NCBI GenBank assembly: GCA_963205255.1
Contig: CAUJIK010000037.1
Coordinates: 1 to 64,000 of the forward strand
Source: Pseudomonadota bacterium
GTDB lineage: Bacteria; Pseudomonadota; Gammaproteobacteria; Steroidobacterales; Steroidobacteraceae
Length of the DNA stretch: 64,000 nucleotides
Reading direction: 5' to 3'
Below the pieces are notes generated by a model. That model did not search any database. It had not been told where the DNA came from and saw only the letters and a list, made by a program, of their open reading frames with translations. This document shows positions 39,467 through 51,530 of this stretch, one piece after another (position 1 is the first letter of the stretch; each line of letters begins with the position of its first letter). A program made the translations under genes and the position numbers.

Positions 39467-39631
39467 CATCGCATTCTCCCGCGAGTGGCGGGAGAAGTTT
39501 GCCACACCCGCTTTGTTCGCCAGACACGCAGGGCTGATCAAAGCTGCCCTTGAGACGCATTCGCAGCGCGCTGCATCCTGCCGGGAATCATATTGACGTT
39601 CGCGCCGGCTTCGCTCTTAAATCCTGATGTC

Positions 39632-39647
39632 CAAGCGCACGCGCTTG
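39632..39647. promoter_or_regulatory. Inverted repeat upstream of the cytochrome-like lipoprotein
   Basis: CAAGCGC-AC-GCGCTTG. Confidence 0.35.
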
Positions 39648-39675
39648 CTTATTGACTCCAAAAGGGGGAGCAATC

Positions 39676-40221
39676 ATGTTTCAGCGGAATTATAAAATTG
39701 TCCTTGCATCATGCGTCGGCCTTGCGCTTGCCGCCTGCGGTGGACCGCCATCCAGCCCGACCTCCGATGCAGCATCCACCGACGCGGCGGCCCTGACCTT
39801 GCCGGTCAGCCTCAACGAAATGATGGTCGGCCCGGTCGACGAGGCCACCTACGCATTGTTCGATGTGGGCAATGCGGTGCGGAACAACACGCAACTGCCC
39901 TCCACCGATGCGGAGTGGAGGGAAGTGAGGGACAACGCCTTGCAGATGATAGCAATGGGCAAGATCCTGCAGATTCCCGGCACCGGTCCGGTAGATGCGC
40001 AGTGGACGGCCGCACCCAGCTGGAAAGCATGGTCCGAGAGACTGAGCGCGGTCGGCCTCGAAATGCTTCAGCTTGCACGGGAGCGCAATACCGTCGCATT
40101 CATCGACGCAGGCGATCAGTTGTTGGCGGCCTGCGAGGGTTGTCACCGCGAGTTCAAGCCTGAAATCCCCACGATGAACACCTACCGCAGGTCGTCCTTC
40201 CCGACACCGGGCGAGCAGTAG
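39676..40221 (+). CDS. Cytochrome c-like lipoprotein
   Basis: Lipobox LAAC; single CEGCH heme motif near the C-terminus. Confidence 0.75.
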   Translation: MFQRNYKIVLASCVGLALAACGGPPSSPTSDAASTDAAALTLPVSLNEMMVGPVDEATYALFDVGNAVRNNTQLPSTDAEWREVRDNALQMIAMGKILQIPGTGPVDAQWTAAPSWKAWSERLSAVGLEMLQLARERNTVAFIDAGDQLLAACEGCHREFKPEIPTMNTYRRSSFPTPGEQ

Positions 40222-40263
40222 CACAAAGCGCAGCGGTCCGCCTGGCGGCGGGCCGCTGCACGG

Positions 40264-42543
<2,280 letters not shown>

Positions 42544-42558
42544 CGGCAGTCTCCGCGT

Positions 42559-42996
42559 TCAGGCCTCTTCCATCGTACACATCAGGGGGTGCTGGTGCTC
42601 CCGCGAGTAGGTCATCACCTGGGCGACCTTGGTTTCCGCGATCTCGTAGGTGAAGCGCCCGCAGATGCCACGACCTTTGGTATGCACCTCGAGCATCACC
42701 CGGGTCGCGGCCGGGCGGTCCATCCGGAAGTACCTCTCCAGCACGTCGACAACGAACTCCATGGGGGTGTAGTCGTCATTCAACAAGACCACGTTGTACA
42801 GCGGCGGCTGCCGGACCTCCGGACGCGCCTCCTCGACCAGCAGCCCGGAACCTCCCTCGCCGCCGTGGGGATCCTCCGGACCGGCCCTCGCCCCCCCCCG
42901 GAAGGGTCGCCGTACGGCGACAGATGGAGAGGCAGAAATGTGATTGCTTTGTGAAGTCAAAACAACTGCTTGAGCGATGTTTGAACGAGCCTTCAT
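42559..42996 (-). CDS. clpS: ATP-dependent Clp protease adaptor (start uncertain, unusual N-terminal extension)
   Basis: '[27 protein letters not shown]...[20 protein letters not shown]'. Confidence 0.92.
   Translation of the reverse strand: MKARSNIAQAVVLTSQSNHISASPSVAVRRPFRGGARAGPEDPHGGEGGSGLLVEEARPEVRQPPLYNVVLLNDDYTPMEFVVDVLERYFRMDRPAATRVMLEVHTKGRGICGRFTYEIAETKVAQVMTYSREHQHPLMCTMEEA
42906..42921. repeat. 16-bp perfect palindrome adjacent to a C9 homopolymer
   Basis: GTCGCCGTACGGCGAC; CCCCCCCCC at 42891-42899. Confidence 0.9.
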
Positions 42997-43002
42997 AATA
43001 CT

Positions 43003-43935
43003 TTGATCGTGGCATCCATAGCTCAGACATTGCGCTTGGACAGCAATTCCCTCGGCAACCTCGCCGCCCATGCGCCGCGGTGGGTCGCGGGCCTGCTGGT
43101 CGTTCTCGTGGGCGTGCAGCTGGCATGGCTTGCGACCTCGCGCGCGCCCGTGGTGCCGCCCGCGCCGGCCGGAGCGCCGGCAACCGTGCGCAACGAGATC
43201 GATGTGCCCTCCATCCTGCGCGCCAACCTGTTCGGCAAGGCGGCCGCGGCCACCGTGGACGGAGCCAATGCGCCCATCACCAACCTCGCGCTGGTGCTGA
43301 CCGGCGTGGTGGCCTCGGCCGCTCCCGACGGCGGCTTTGCCGTGCTGGGGCCCTCGGCCACCGCCACACGGCTGTATGCCGTCGGCAACGCGCTGCCGGG
43401 CGGCGCGCGCCTGCATTCGGTGTACCCCGACCGGGTGCTGCTGGACCGCGGCGGCACGGTGGAGGCGCTGATGCTGCCCAAGCGCGATACCGGCGGCGCC
43501 GCGATGCGCCCGCCGCCCCCACCGTCGCCCAGCACCGCCTCGCTGGAGCGCGTGCAGCAACTGGTGCGCGACAATCCCGGCGTCATCGGCGAGATCATGC
43601 GCCCGCAGGCCGTGCTGGCCGATGGCCGGCAGCGCGGCTACCGGGTCTATCCCGGCCCCAACCAGCAGGCTTTCAACCGCCTGGGGCTGCGCCCAGGGGA
43701 CCTCGTGACGGCCATCAACGGCACCACCCTTGACGATCCGAACCGCGGGGGCGAGATTTTCGGCACCCTGGCCTCCGTGGCCGAGGCTCGCGTCACGGTA
43801 GTTCGCAACGGCACCACGCAGGATCTGGTGCTGAACCTGGCGGAAGTCGCCAACGAAGTCGAGAAGATCAGCCAGACTCCAGCCACCGCGCCGGACGCGG
43901 CCGACCAGGGCGCCCAGCCGCCTGCAGCGAGGTAG
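43003..43935 (+). CDS. gspC: Type II secretion system protein C (start TTG/GTG ambiguous)
   Basis: '[17 protein letters not shown]...[11 protein letters not shown]' HR domain, C-terminal PDZ-like region, upstream of gspD. Confidence 0.88.
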   Translation: MIVASIAQTLRLDSNSLGNLAAHAPRWVAGLLVVLVGVQLAWLATSRAPVVPPAPAGAPATVRNEIDVPSILRANLFGKAAAATVDGANAPITNLALVLTGVVASAAPDGGFAVLGPSATATRLYAVGNALPGGARLHSVYPDRVLLDRGGTVEALMLPKRDTGGAAMRPPPPPSPSTASLERVQQLVRDNPGVIGEIMRPQAVLADGRQRGYRVYPGPNQQAFNRLGLRPGDLVTAINGTTLDDPNRGGEIFGTLASVAEARVTVVRNGTTQDLVLNLAEVANEVEKISQTPATAPDAADQGAQPPAAR

Positions 43936-43937
43936 GA

Positions 43938-45980
43938 ATGAACGACAGGCGTGCAATGCGATCAATCTGGCTCGCCGTGGTGCTGGGCCTCTCCACGCTG
44001 CTGCAGGCGCAGGCGCAGACCGCAAGCTCCCAGCGCATCACCACCAATTTCCGCGACACGGACATCGGCACCATTGCCGAGGCCGTGCACGCCGCCACCG
44101 GCAAGACCATCATCCTCGACCCGCGCGTGCGCGGGCAGGTGACGCTGATCAGCTCCACGCCGATGACGCCGGCGGAGTTCTACCAGGCCTTCCTGTCCAT
44201 CCTGCAGGTCTACAGTTTCGCCGCCGTCGAGACCGGCAACATCGTCAAGATCGTGCCGGAAGCCAATGTGCGCACCGTGCCGGGCAACGACCTGCCGGCA
44301 CGGCTCAATTCCGGTTCGGACGAGATGGTCACCCAGGTGATCACGGCCAAGAACATCAACGCCGCGCAGCTGGCGCAGGTGCTGCGGCCACTGATCGCAC
44401 AGTACGGCAACCTCGCGCCGGTGCCGGGCACCAACACCCTCATCATCACCGACCGCGCCAGCAACGTGGCGCGCATCATGCGCATCATCAACCGCGTCGA
44501 CCAGGCCGGCGATGCGAACATCGAGGTGATCCCGCTGCAGAACTCCACGGCGGCGGATGTGGTGCGCACGCTGAGCGCGCTGACCGCCGGCCAGGGCGCT
44601 CAGGATGCGGCGGGCCTTGCGCCGCGCGTGGTCGCGGACGAGCGTTCCAACAGCGTGCTGATCAGCGGCGACAGCTCGCAGCGTCTGCGCATCAGCACGC
44701 TGATCGCGCACCTGGACACGCCGATGGAAAACGGCGGCGACACCGAGGTGCGCTACCTGCGCTATGCCTCGGCCGAGAAGATCGCGCCCAAACTCAAGGA
44801 ACAGATGACCGGGGTCGCCGCGGCTTCGGGCGCCACGGGTGGCGCCGCCGCCGCGGCGGCCGATCGCAGCACCACCATCTGGGCCGATCCGGGCACCAAT
44901 GCGCTGGTCATCACCGCTCCGCCCAAGACCATGCGTTCGCTGCTCACCATCGTCGACAAGCTGGACATCCCGCGCCTGCAGGTGCTGGTCGAGGCCATCA
45001 TCGTCGATGTGAGCACCATCAAATCCGCGGACCTGGGCGTGAACTGGGCCGTGTTCTCGAACGAGGACGGCACCAATGTTCCGGCCGGCGGCTTCATCTC
45101 GCCGGTGGGCGGCGCCAATGGCAACAGCGTGTCCATCGTCGATCTGGCGCAGGCGATCACCAATCCGGCCTCGGCCGCGACCGTGCCGCTGGGCGCCACC
45201 TTCGGCATCGGCCGGCTGCGCGACAATGGCATCAACTTCGCCGCCATGATCCGCGCGCTGCGTTCGGATGCGAACACCAACGTGATCGCGACCCCGACCA
45301 CCACCACCACCGACAACCAGGAAGCCGAGATCAAGGTGGTGCAGGAAGTGCCGTTCATCACCGGGCAGTACACCAGCACCGGCGGCGGCAATACCTCGGT
45401 GAACCCCTTCACCACCGTCACGCGCGAGGAAGTGGGCACCATCATGAAGATCACGCCGCAGATCAACGGCGGCGACAAGATGATGATGAAGATCGAGCTG
45501 GAGAGCTCGGAGCTGGCCGGCACCACCGGCGACGCCAGCAGCCTCATCACCAACAAGCGCGCGCTGAAGACCGAGGTGCTGATCGAGGACGGCGGCACCA
45601 TCGTGATCGGCGGCCTGATCCGCGACGCGCGGATCAACGGCGAAAGCCGCGTGCCGGTGCTGAGCCGCATTCCCCTGATCGGCGAGGCCTTCCGCAGCCG
45701 CTCCGGCAAGCGCGACAAGTCGAACCTGATGGTGTTCATCAAGCCGACCATCCTGGTGGACAGCGCCCAGGCCTCGTTCGAGACCAACAGGAAGTACAAC
45801 GCCATCCGCAACGACCAGCTGGGCCAGCGGCCGCGCGGCGAGCTGATTCCCATACTGCCGCGCGATACACCGCTGCTCCCCGAGCTGCCGAACCCGGCCC
45901 TGCTGCCGCCTGCCGCACCCGCACCGGAGGCTGGCGTCGCGACGCAGCCGGTGCCCAACGAGGATGCCGCCCGGCCGTGA
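43938..45980 (+). CDS. gspD: Type II secretion system secretin
   Basis: '[35 protein letters not shown]', '[13 protein letters not shown]'-type secretin motif. Confidence 0.96.
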   Translation: MNDRRAMRSIWLAVVLGLSTLLQAQAQTASSQRITTNFRDTDIGTIAEAVHAATGKTIILDPRVRGQVTLISSTPMTPAEFYQAFLSILQVYSFAAVETGNIVKIVPEANVRTVPGNDLPARLNSGSDEMVTQVITAKNINAAQLAQVLRPLIAQYGNLAPVPGTNTLIITDRASNVARIMRIINRVDQAGDANIEVIPLQNSTAADVVRTLSALTAGQGAQDAAGLAPRVVADERSNSVLISGDSSQRLRISTLIAHLDTPMENGGDTEVRYLRYASAEKIAPKLKEQMTGVAAASGATGGAAAAAADRSTTIWADPGTNALVITAPPKTMRSLLTIVDKLDIPRLQVLVEAIIVDVSTIKSADLGVNWAVFSNEDGTNVPAGGFISPVGGANGNSVSIVDLAQAITNPASAATVPLGATFGIGRLRDNGINFAAMIRALRSDANTNVIATPTTTTTDNQEAEIKVVQEVPFITGQYTSTGGGNTSVNPFTTVTREEVGTIMKITPQINGGDKMMMKIELESSELAGTTGDASSLITNKRALKTEVLIEDGGTIVIGGLIRDARINGESRVPVLSRIPLIGEAFRSRSGKRDKSNLMVFIKPTILVDSAQASFETNRKYNAIRNDQLGQRPRGELIPILPRDTPLLPELPNPALLPPAAPAPEAGVATQPVPNEDAARP

Positions 45981-47461
45981 ACGCCCGCCCCGACTCCCTG
46001 AGCGCTGTCCGCCGGCTGCCCTTCGCTTTCGCCAAGCGTCACGGCATCCTGATCTGCGACGACGCCGACGAGCCGCGCTGCGCGGTGCGCGCGGGAGTCA
46101 CGCCCGCGGCGATTGCCGAAGCCCAGCGACTGCTGCGCCGGCCATTGCGGCTGGAGCGGGTCAGCGCCGAGGAATTCGACCGCCTGCTGCGCCAGACCTA
46201 TGAATCCGGCGCCGAAGCCCTGTCGATGGTGGGCGGCCTCGAGGAAACCGAAGATCTGGCGCACCTGGCGCAGGAACTGCCCGAGCAGGCCGACCTGCTG
46301 GAAAGCGACGACGACGCGCCCATCATCCGGCTGATCAACGCGGTGCTCGGGCAGGCGGTGCGCGAGAACGCCTCGGACATCCACATCGAACCGTTCGAGA
46401 ACCGCCTGGTGGTGCGCTTCCGCATCGATGGCGTGCTGCGCGAGGTCTTGCAGACCAAGCGCGCGGTGGCGCCGCTAGTGGTGTCGCGCGTGAAGGTGAT
46501 GTCGCGCCTGGACATCGCCGAGAAGCGCCTGCCGCAGGACGGCCGCATCAGCCTGCGCGTGGCCGGCCGCGCGGTGGACGTGCGCGTCTCGACCATTCCT
46601 TCCGGCCACGGCGAGCGCGTGGTGCTGCGTATCCTCGACAAGCAGGCCGGGCGGCTGGAACTCGAAGCGCTGGGCATGGATGCGCGCACGCGCGGCATGG
46701 TCGATGAGCTGATCCACAAACCGCACGGCATCCTGCTGGTCACCGGCCCCACCGGTTCGGGCAAGACCACGACGCTCTACGCGGCGCTGGAACGGCTCAA
46801 CGACAACAGCCGCAACATCATGACGGTCGAGGACCCGATCGAGTACTACATCGACGGCATCGGCCAGACGCAGGTCACGCCCAAGGTCGATATGACCTTC
46901 GCGCGAGGTCTGCGCGCCATCCTGCGCCAGGACCCGGACGTGGTGATGGTGGGCGAGATCCGCGACCTGGAAACAGCGCAGATCGCCGTGCAGGCCTCGC
47001 TCACCGGCCACCTGGTGCTCTCCACTCTGCACACCAACACCGCCGTGGGCGCGATCACGCGCCTCAGGGACATGGGCATCGAGCCGTTCCTGCTGTCCTC
47101 CAGCCTCATCGGCGTGGTGGCGCAGCGCCTGGTGCGGGTGCTGAACCCGCAGACGCGCGAAGCGGCGCCGGCCAGCGACTATGAGCGTCGCCTGCTCAAC
47201 GTGCCGACGGACGCGCCCTCGCCCACCGTCTATCGCCCCGGCGCCGACAGCGCCAGCGGCTACCGCGGCCGCACCGGCATCTACGAGCTGGTGCTGATCG
47301 ACGACCGCATGCGCTCCATGATCCACGACGGCGCGGCAGAGCATGAGCTGGAACGCCATGCCCGCACGCTCACTCCCTCGATACGTGACGATGGCCGCGC
47401 CAAGATCCTTGCCGGCGAGACCACCATCGAGGAAGTGCTGCGCGTGACCCGCGAGGACTGA
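45977..47461 (+). CDS. gspE: Type II secretion ATPase
   Basis: '[19 protein letters not shown]', '[22 protein letters not shown]', 4-nt overlap with gspD. Confidence 0.96.
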   Translation: MNARPDSLSAVRRLPFAFAKRHGILICDDADEPRCAVRAGVTPAAIAEAQRLLRRPLRLERVSAEEFDRLLRQTYESGAEALSMVGGLEETEDLAHLAQELPEQADLLESDDDAPIIRLINAVLGQAVRENASDIHIEPFENRLVVRFRIDGVLREVLQTKRAVAPLVVSRVKVMSRLDIAEKRLPQDGRISLRVAGRAVDVRVSTIPSGHGERVVLRILDKQAGRLELEALGMDARTRGMVDELIHKPHGILLVTGPTGSGKTTTLYAALERLNDNSRNIMTVEDPIEYYIDGIGQTQVTPKVDMTFARGLRAILRQDPDVVMVGEIRDLETAQIAVQASLTGHLVLSTLHTNTAVGAITRLRDMGIEPFLLSSSLIGVVAQRLVRVLNPQTREAAPASDYERRLLNVPTDAPSPTVYRPGADSASGYRGRTGIYELVLIDDRMRSMIHDGAAEHELERHARTLTPSIRDDGRAKILAGETTIEEVLRVTRED

Positions 47462-47477
47462 CGGCCCCGCCTCCCCG

Positions 47478-48692
47478 ATGGGCGCCTTCGAATACACCGC
47501 ACTGGAGCCTTCCGGCCGCGAACGCCGCGGCGTGCTGGAAGGCGATACGCCGCGGCATGTGCGGGCGCTGCTGCGCGAGCAGCAGCTGCTGCCGGTCACC
47601 GTCGAGGAAGTGGCGAGCCAGGAGGCCCGGCGCAAGCGCCAGCCCCTGCTGGGCGGCGGCGTCTCGGCCGCGGACCTGGCACTGATGACGCGGCAGCTGG
47701 CGACGCTGGCGCGCGCCGGCCTGCCGCTGGAAGAGGCCTTGCTTGCCGTGTCGCAGCAGACCGAGCGGCCGCGCGTGCAGACCGTGCTGCTGGGCGTGCG
47801 CGCCAAGGTGATGGAGGGCCATACGCTCGCCAGCGGCCTCGCCGACTATCCTCGCGTGTTCCCCGAGATCTACCGCGCCACCGTGGCCGCCGGCGAGCAG
47901 GCCGGGCATCTCGACCAGGTGCTCGAACGGCTCGCGGACTACACCGAGAACCGCGAACAGACGCGCCAGAAAGTGATGGGCGCCCTGCTCTACCCCATCG
48001 TGCTGACGGCAATGTGCTTCGGCGTCATCTCCATCCTGCTGGTCTATGTGGTGCCCAAGGTAGTGGATGTGTTCGACAGCCACAACGCCGAGCTGCCCAT
48101 CCTGACGCAGATCCTGATCGGCGTGAGCGGCTTCCTGCGCCAATGGGGCATCTGGCTGCTGGTGGCCGCGGGCGTGGCCGTGTGGCTGTTTCTGCGGCGG
48201 CTGAAGAACCCGGCCTTCCGCATGCGCTTCGGCCATGTGCAGCTGCGGCTGCCGCTGGTCGGCAAGATGGTGCGCGGCTTCAACAGCGCGCGCTTCACCC
48301 GCACCCTTTCCATCCTTACCGGCAGCTCGGTGCCGGTGCTCGAAGCGCTGCGCATCGCCGGCGAGGTGGTGACCAACCTGCCCATGCGCGATGCCGTCGG
48401 GGTGGCCACCCAGCGGGTGCGCGAAGGCGCGCCCATCGGCCGCTCGCTGGGCGCCAGCCGCCTGTTCCCCCCCATGACCATCCACCTGATCGGCAGCGGC
48501 GAATCCAGCGGCGAGCTGGAACAGATGCTGGAACGGGCCGCCCAGAACCAGGAACGGGAACTGGACGGCCTGCTGTCGGCGCTGGTCGGGCTGCTGGGAC
48601 CGCTGATGATCGTCGGCATGGGCCTGTTCGTGCTGATGATCGTTTTTGCGATGCTGTTACCAATCTTCCAGATGAACTCGCTGATCCACTGA
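47478..48692 (+). CDS. gspF: Type II secretion inner membrane platform protein
   Basis: 'FEYTALEPSGRERRGVLEGDTPRHVRALLREQQLLPV', three TM segments. Confidence 0.95.
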   Translation: MGAFEYTALEPSGRERRGVLEGDTPRHVRALLREQQLLPVTVEEVASQEARRKRQPLLGGGVSAADLALMTRQLATLARAGLPLEEALLAVSQQTERPRVQTVLLGVRAKVMEGHTLASGLADYPRVFPEIYRATVAAGEQAGHLDQVLERLADYTENREQTRQKVMGALLYPIVLTAMCFGVISILLVYVVPKVVDVFDSHNAELPILTQILIGVSGFLRQWGIWLLVAAGVAVWLFLRRLKNPAFRMRFGHVQLRLPLVGKMVRGFNSARFTRTLSILTGSSVPVLEALRIAGEVVTNLPMRDAVGVATQRVREGAPIGRSLGASRLFPPMTIHLIGSGESSGELEQMLERAAQNQERELDGLLSALVGLLGPLMIVGMGLFVLMIVFAMLLPIFQMNSLIH

Positions 48693-48755
48693 GTTATATA
48701 TCGCGCCTTGGTGGGGTGTTTCTTGTTCGGGACCAACGGTCGTGAGTAGAGGAAC

Positions 48756-49004
48756 ATGGGCGAAAAACCTGAAGCAGATGAATTCGACGAAGACATCGGC
48801 GACGCGCTGCTCGAGTCGGATGATGTCGATCTCGACCTGACCAGAGAACTGGAGCTCGCGCGGCGGCAGGGCCAGGGCAAAGCCAGCACTCCCGCCTGGC
48901 GACGCCTGGAACTGCTCATGGAGCAGAAGCGCACCGCGGAGCTCACCTCCGATTTCGACGATTACGAGATCGACGAACCCCGCAGGGCACGCCACTGGCG
49001 CTGA
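48756..49004 (+). CDS. Small acidic protein, possibly PA3496-like
   Basis: 82 aa; 'RRLELLMEQKRTAELTSDFDDYEID'. Confidence 0.6.
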   Translation: MGEKPEADEFDEDIGDALLESDDVDLDLTRELELARRQGQGKASTPAWRRLELLMEQKRTAELTSDFDDYEIDEPRRARHWR

Positions 49005-49058
49005 GGGGGGCCGGGCGTATGATGTTGCGCGAGACAGTCGAACCAAAGGAGTGGCGAC

Positions 49059-49763
49059 ATGATCGCGACAACCCTCGCCCGCATTCGATACGCGGGCGTT
49101 CTGGGCCTGCTGCTGGTTCCGGCACTGGCCGCGTCCGCCACGCTCGACGCCCTCACCAGCAAGGAGGCGGCCAACGGCCTCAAGGCGGCGCTCTCGCAGG
49201 GCATCGACATCGCGGTTGCGCAGCTGGGCAAACGTGATGGCTTCCTGCTCGACCCCAAGGCAGTGATCCCGCTGCCGTCGGCCATCGAGAGGGCGGAGCG
49301 CGCCATGCGCCTGCTCGGCCGGGGTGGTCAGGCCGACGAGCTGAAGATCGCCATGAACCGCGCCGCGGAGGACGCCGTGCGGGAAGCCCGGCCCATCTTC
49401 CGCAACGCCTTGCAGAAAATGACGCTGGCCGACGCGAAGAGCATCCTGGCCGGCGGCAATGATGCCGGCACACAATATTTCAGGCGCGCCACCAATGACC
49501 AGCTGGTGGAGAAATTCCGGCCCATCGTGGCAAAGGCGGTCGCCAAAACGCAGATCGCCCCGGTCTACGAACGCTATGCCTCCCAGGCGGCTTCGATAGG
49601 CCTCATGAAGCGGGAGGACGCGAACCTCAATGACTACGTGACCACGCGCGCGCTGGACCGGCTGTTCGGCCGCATCGCCGAACAGGAGCAGGAGATCCGC
49701 AGCAATCCGCTCAACGCCACCACCTCGCTGCTGCGCAAGGTATTCGGCGCCGCGAAGCAGTAG
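49059..49763 (+). CDS. DUF4197-like secreted protein
   Basis: 'ALTSKEAANGLKAALSQGIDIAVAQLGKRDGFL...'; signal peptide. Confidence 0.85.
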   Translation: MIATTLARIRYAGVLGLLLVPALAASATLDALTSKEAANGLKAALSQGIDIAVAQLGKRDGFLLDPKAVIPLPSAIERAERAMRLLGRGGQADELKIAMNRAAEDAVREARPIFRNALQKMTLADAKSILAGGNDAGTQYFRRATNDQLVEKFRPIVAKAVAKTQIAPVYERYASQAASIGLMKREDANLNDYVTTRALDRLFGRIAEQEQEIRSNPLNATTSLLRKVFGAAKQ

Positions 49764-49780
49764 CTAGGGTTCCCGCGGCG

Positions 49781-51514
49781 CTACAGACCGGCCAGCGCCG
49801 GCGCCGGGTTCGGCTCGCCACGCCGCAAGCAATGCCGGCCAGCCTGCTTGCCCGCGTACATGGCCGCGTCGGCACATCTGAGCAGGCAGGCGGCCGTCTG
49901 GCCGTCCAGCGGCGCCAGTGCATACCCGATGGTCAACTGAACCCGGCAGGACTGCCCGCCGGCGATGAAGGGTTCATCGCAGCTGCCCAGCAGCTTGCGC
50001 CCCAGCGCCTCCGCATCCACATCGCCGCCGAGCCCGCTGGCGACGACCACGAATTCGTCGCCACCCAGCCGCGCCACCACGTCAACACCGCGCAGCAGGG
50101 ACTGCAGCCGCTGCGCCACACCCACCAGCACCTCGTCGCCGGCCTCGTGACCGAGCCGGTCATTGATCGGCTTGAAGCCGTCCAGATCGAGCAGATAGAC
50201 CGCGGTCAGATGCTGCGGAGAGCTGCGCTCCAGAGCGCGTTCCAGGAACTCGAACAGGCTGCGGCGGTTGGGCAGCCCGGTCAATGCATCGGTCAGCGCC
50301 AGTGTGCGCAGCATGTCGCGCTCCACATGCGCGCGCTGCGCCGAGCTCTGCAAGCCTTCGATGCGCAGCGCGATCACGCGCATCCACATGGCCGCCTCGA
50401 ACATCGCGCCGACCTGGAAGGCGTTGACGGTCCAGGCATTGGCGCCCACCCAGCCGCGCAGCAGCGCCACCATGGTCAGTGTGGCCATGGCGTAGGCGCC
50501 CCACCCGACCAGCATGTAGGTGCCAATACGCTCACCGGAGCGGGCGCGACGCCAGGCCGCCGGAATGGCCAGCAGCATGGGCAGCGGGCCCAGCGCGGTG
50601 GCCAGCCGCAGGACCGTCGGATAGCTCATCAGGCCCACGGCGAAGGCCAGCGCCGACAGGCCGGCGACCACCAGCACCACCCGCAGCGCGCGCGCCAGCC
50701 ACGGCTGCAATCTGCTGATTTCCAGCACCAGCTCGATGAACCAGCAGGCGCCGACGATGGCGATCAGGATCAGCAGCACCGGCAGATTCGAATTCAGCCA
50801 TTCGTGGTCGCCCCACAGATGCTGCGGCCCCAGGCCGGAATTGGCAAAGAAGAACAGGCCGGTGCTGCCGATGACCAGCGCATAGGCCAGGAACAGGTTG
50901 TCGCGAGCCGCCACCCACTGCGTCAGGCTGTACACCAGCAGGCACAGCAGCGCGCCGGCCATCAGCCCCTGCAGCAGCTGGCGTCGCGCCTCGCGCGAGT
51001 GGAAGCCTTCGGGAGTCGAGAGCGACAGCGGCAACACCATGGCATTGCGCGTCTGCACCTTGAGCAGCAGATCCTGCGTGCCTCCCGGCCGCAGGGTGAC
51101 CGGCGCGGCGTGCACGGCGCTCTCCATCAGGCGCTGCGACAAAGGCACCAGACGGCCGGTGGTCCCGACCGCGGCATCGGACAGCGACGGCTGGTACACA
51201 TCGATGCGATCGATGGAGGCATAGTCCACCGACAGGATCCACTGCGACGGCGCATCGGCGGCCGTGCCCACCGTCAGCAACAACCATACCGGATCAGCAT
51301 GCAGGCCGAGATTGGCATACGGGCCGTCGGGCACGACAAATTCGCCGCGGCGGGCCAGCACCTGCTCCGGCCCCAGTGTGCCCGAGGCGTCGACCAGCAC
51401 CCGCACCTGCGGCCATACCGCCACGCTGCCAGTCTGGCCGTCGAGCACCAGCGCCTGGGCCGGGCATGTCGCGAGGCACAGCAGCAGCGCCAGCCAGCAA
51501 CGCAGCGAGGTCAT
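49781..51514 (-). CDS. 7TM-DISM type diguanylate cyclase (GGDEF)
   Basis: N-terminal extracytoplasmic domain, seven TM region, 'LTGLPNRRSLFEFLE' and 'RLGGDEFVVVASG'. Confidence 0.88.
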   Translation of the reverse strand: MTSLRCWLALLLCLATCPAQALVLDGQTGSVAVWPQVRVLVDASGTLGPEQVLARRGEFVVPDGPYANLGLHADPVWLLLTVGTAADAPSQWILSVDYASIDRIDVYQPSLSDAAVGTTGRLVPLSQRLMESAVHAAPVTLRPGGTQDLLLKVQTRNAMVLPLSLSTPEGFHSREARRQLLQGLMAGALLCLLVYSLTQWVAARDNLFLAYALVIGSTGLFFFANSGLGPQHLWGDHEWLNSNLPVLLILIAIVGACWFIELVLEISRLQPWLARALRVVLVVAGLSALAFAVGLMSYPTVLRLATALGPLPMLLAIPAAWRRARSGERIGTYMLVGWGAYAMATLTMVALLRGWVGANAWTVNAFQVGAMFEAAMWMRVIALRIEGLQSSAQRAHVERDMLRTLALTDALTGLPNRRSLFEFLERALERSSPQHLTAVYLLDLDGFKPINDRLGHEAGDEVLVGVAQRLQSLLRGVDVVARLGGDEFVVVASGLGGDVDAEALGRKLLGSCDEPFIAGGQSCRVQLTIGYALAPLDGQTAACLLRCADAAMYAGKQAGRHCLRRGEPNPAPALAGL

Positions 51515-51530
51515 GCCGCTCCGCGCCGCC

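Noticed and set aside
42997-44025. Upstream extension of the ClpS ORF
   Set aside because: Overlaps gspC on the opposite strand; no ClpS-like sequence in the extension.
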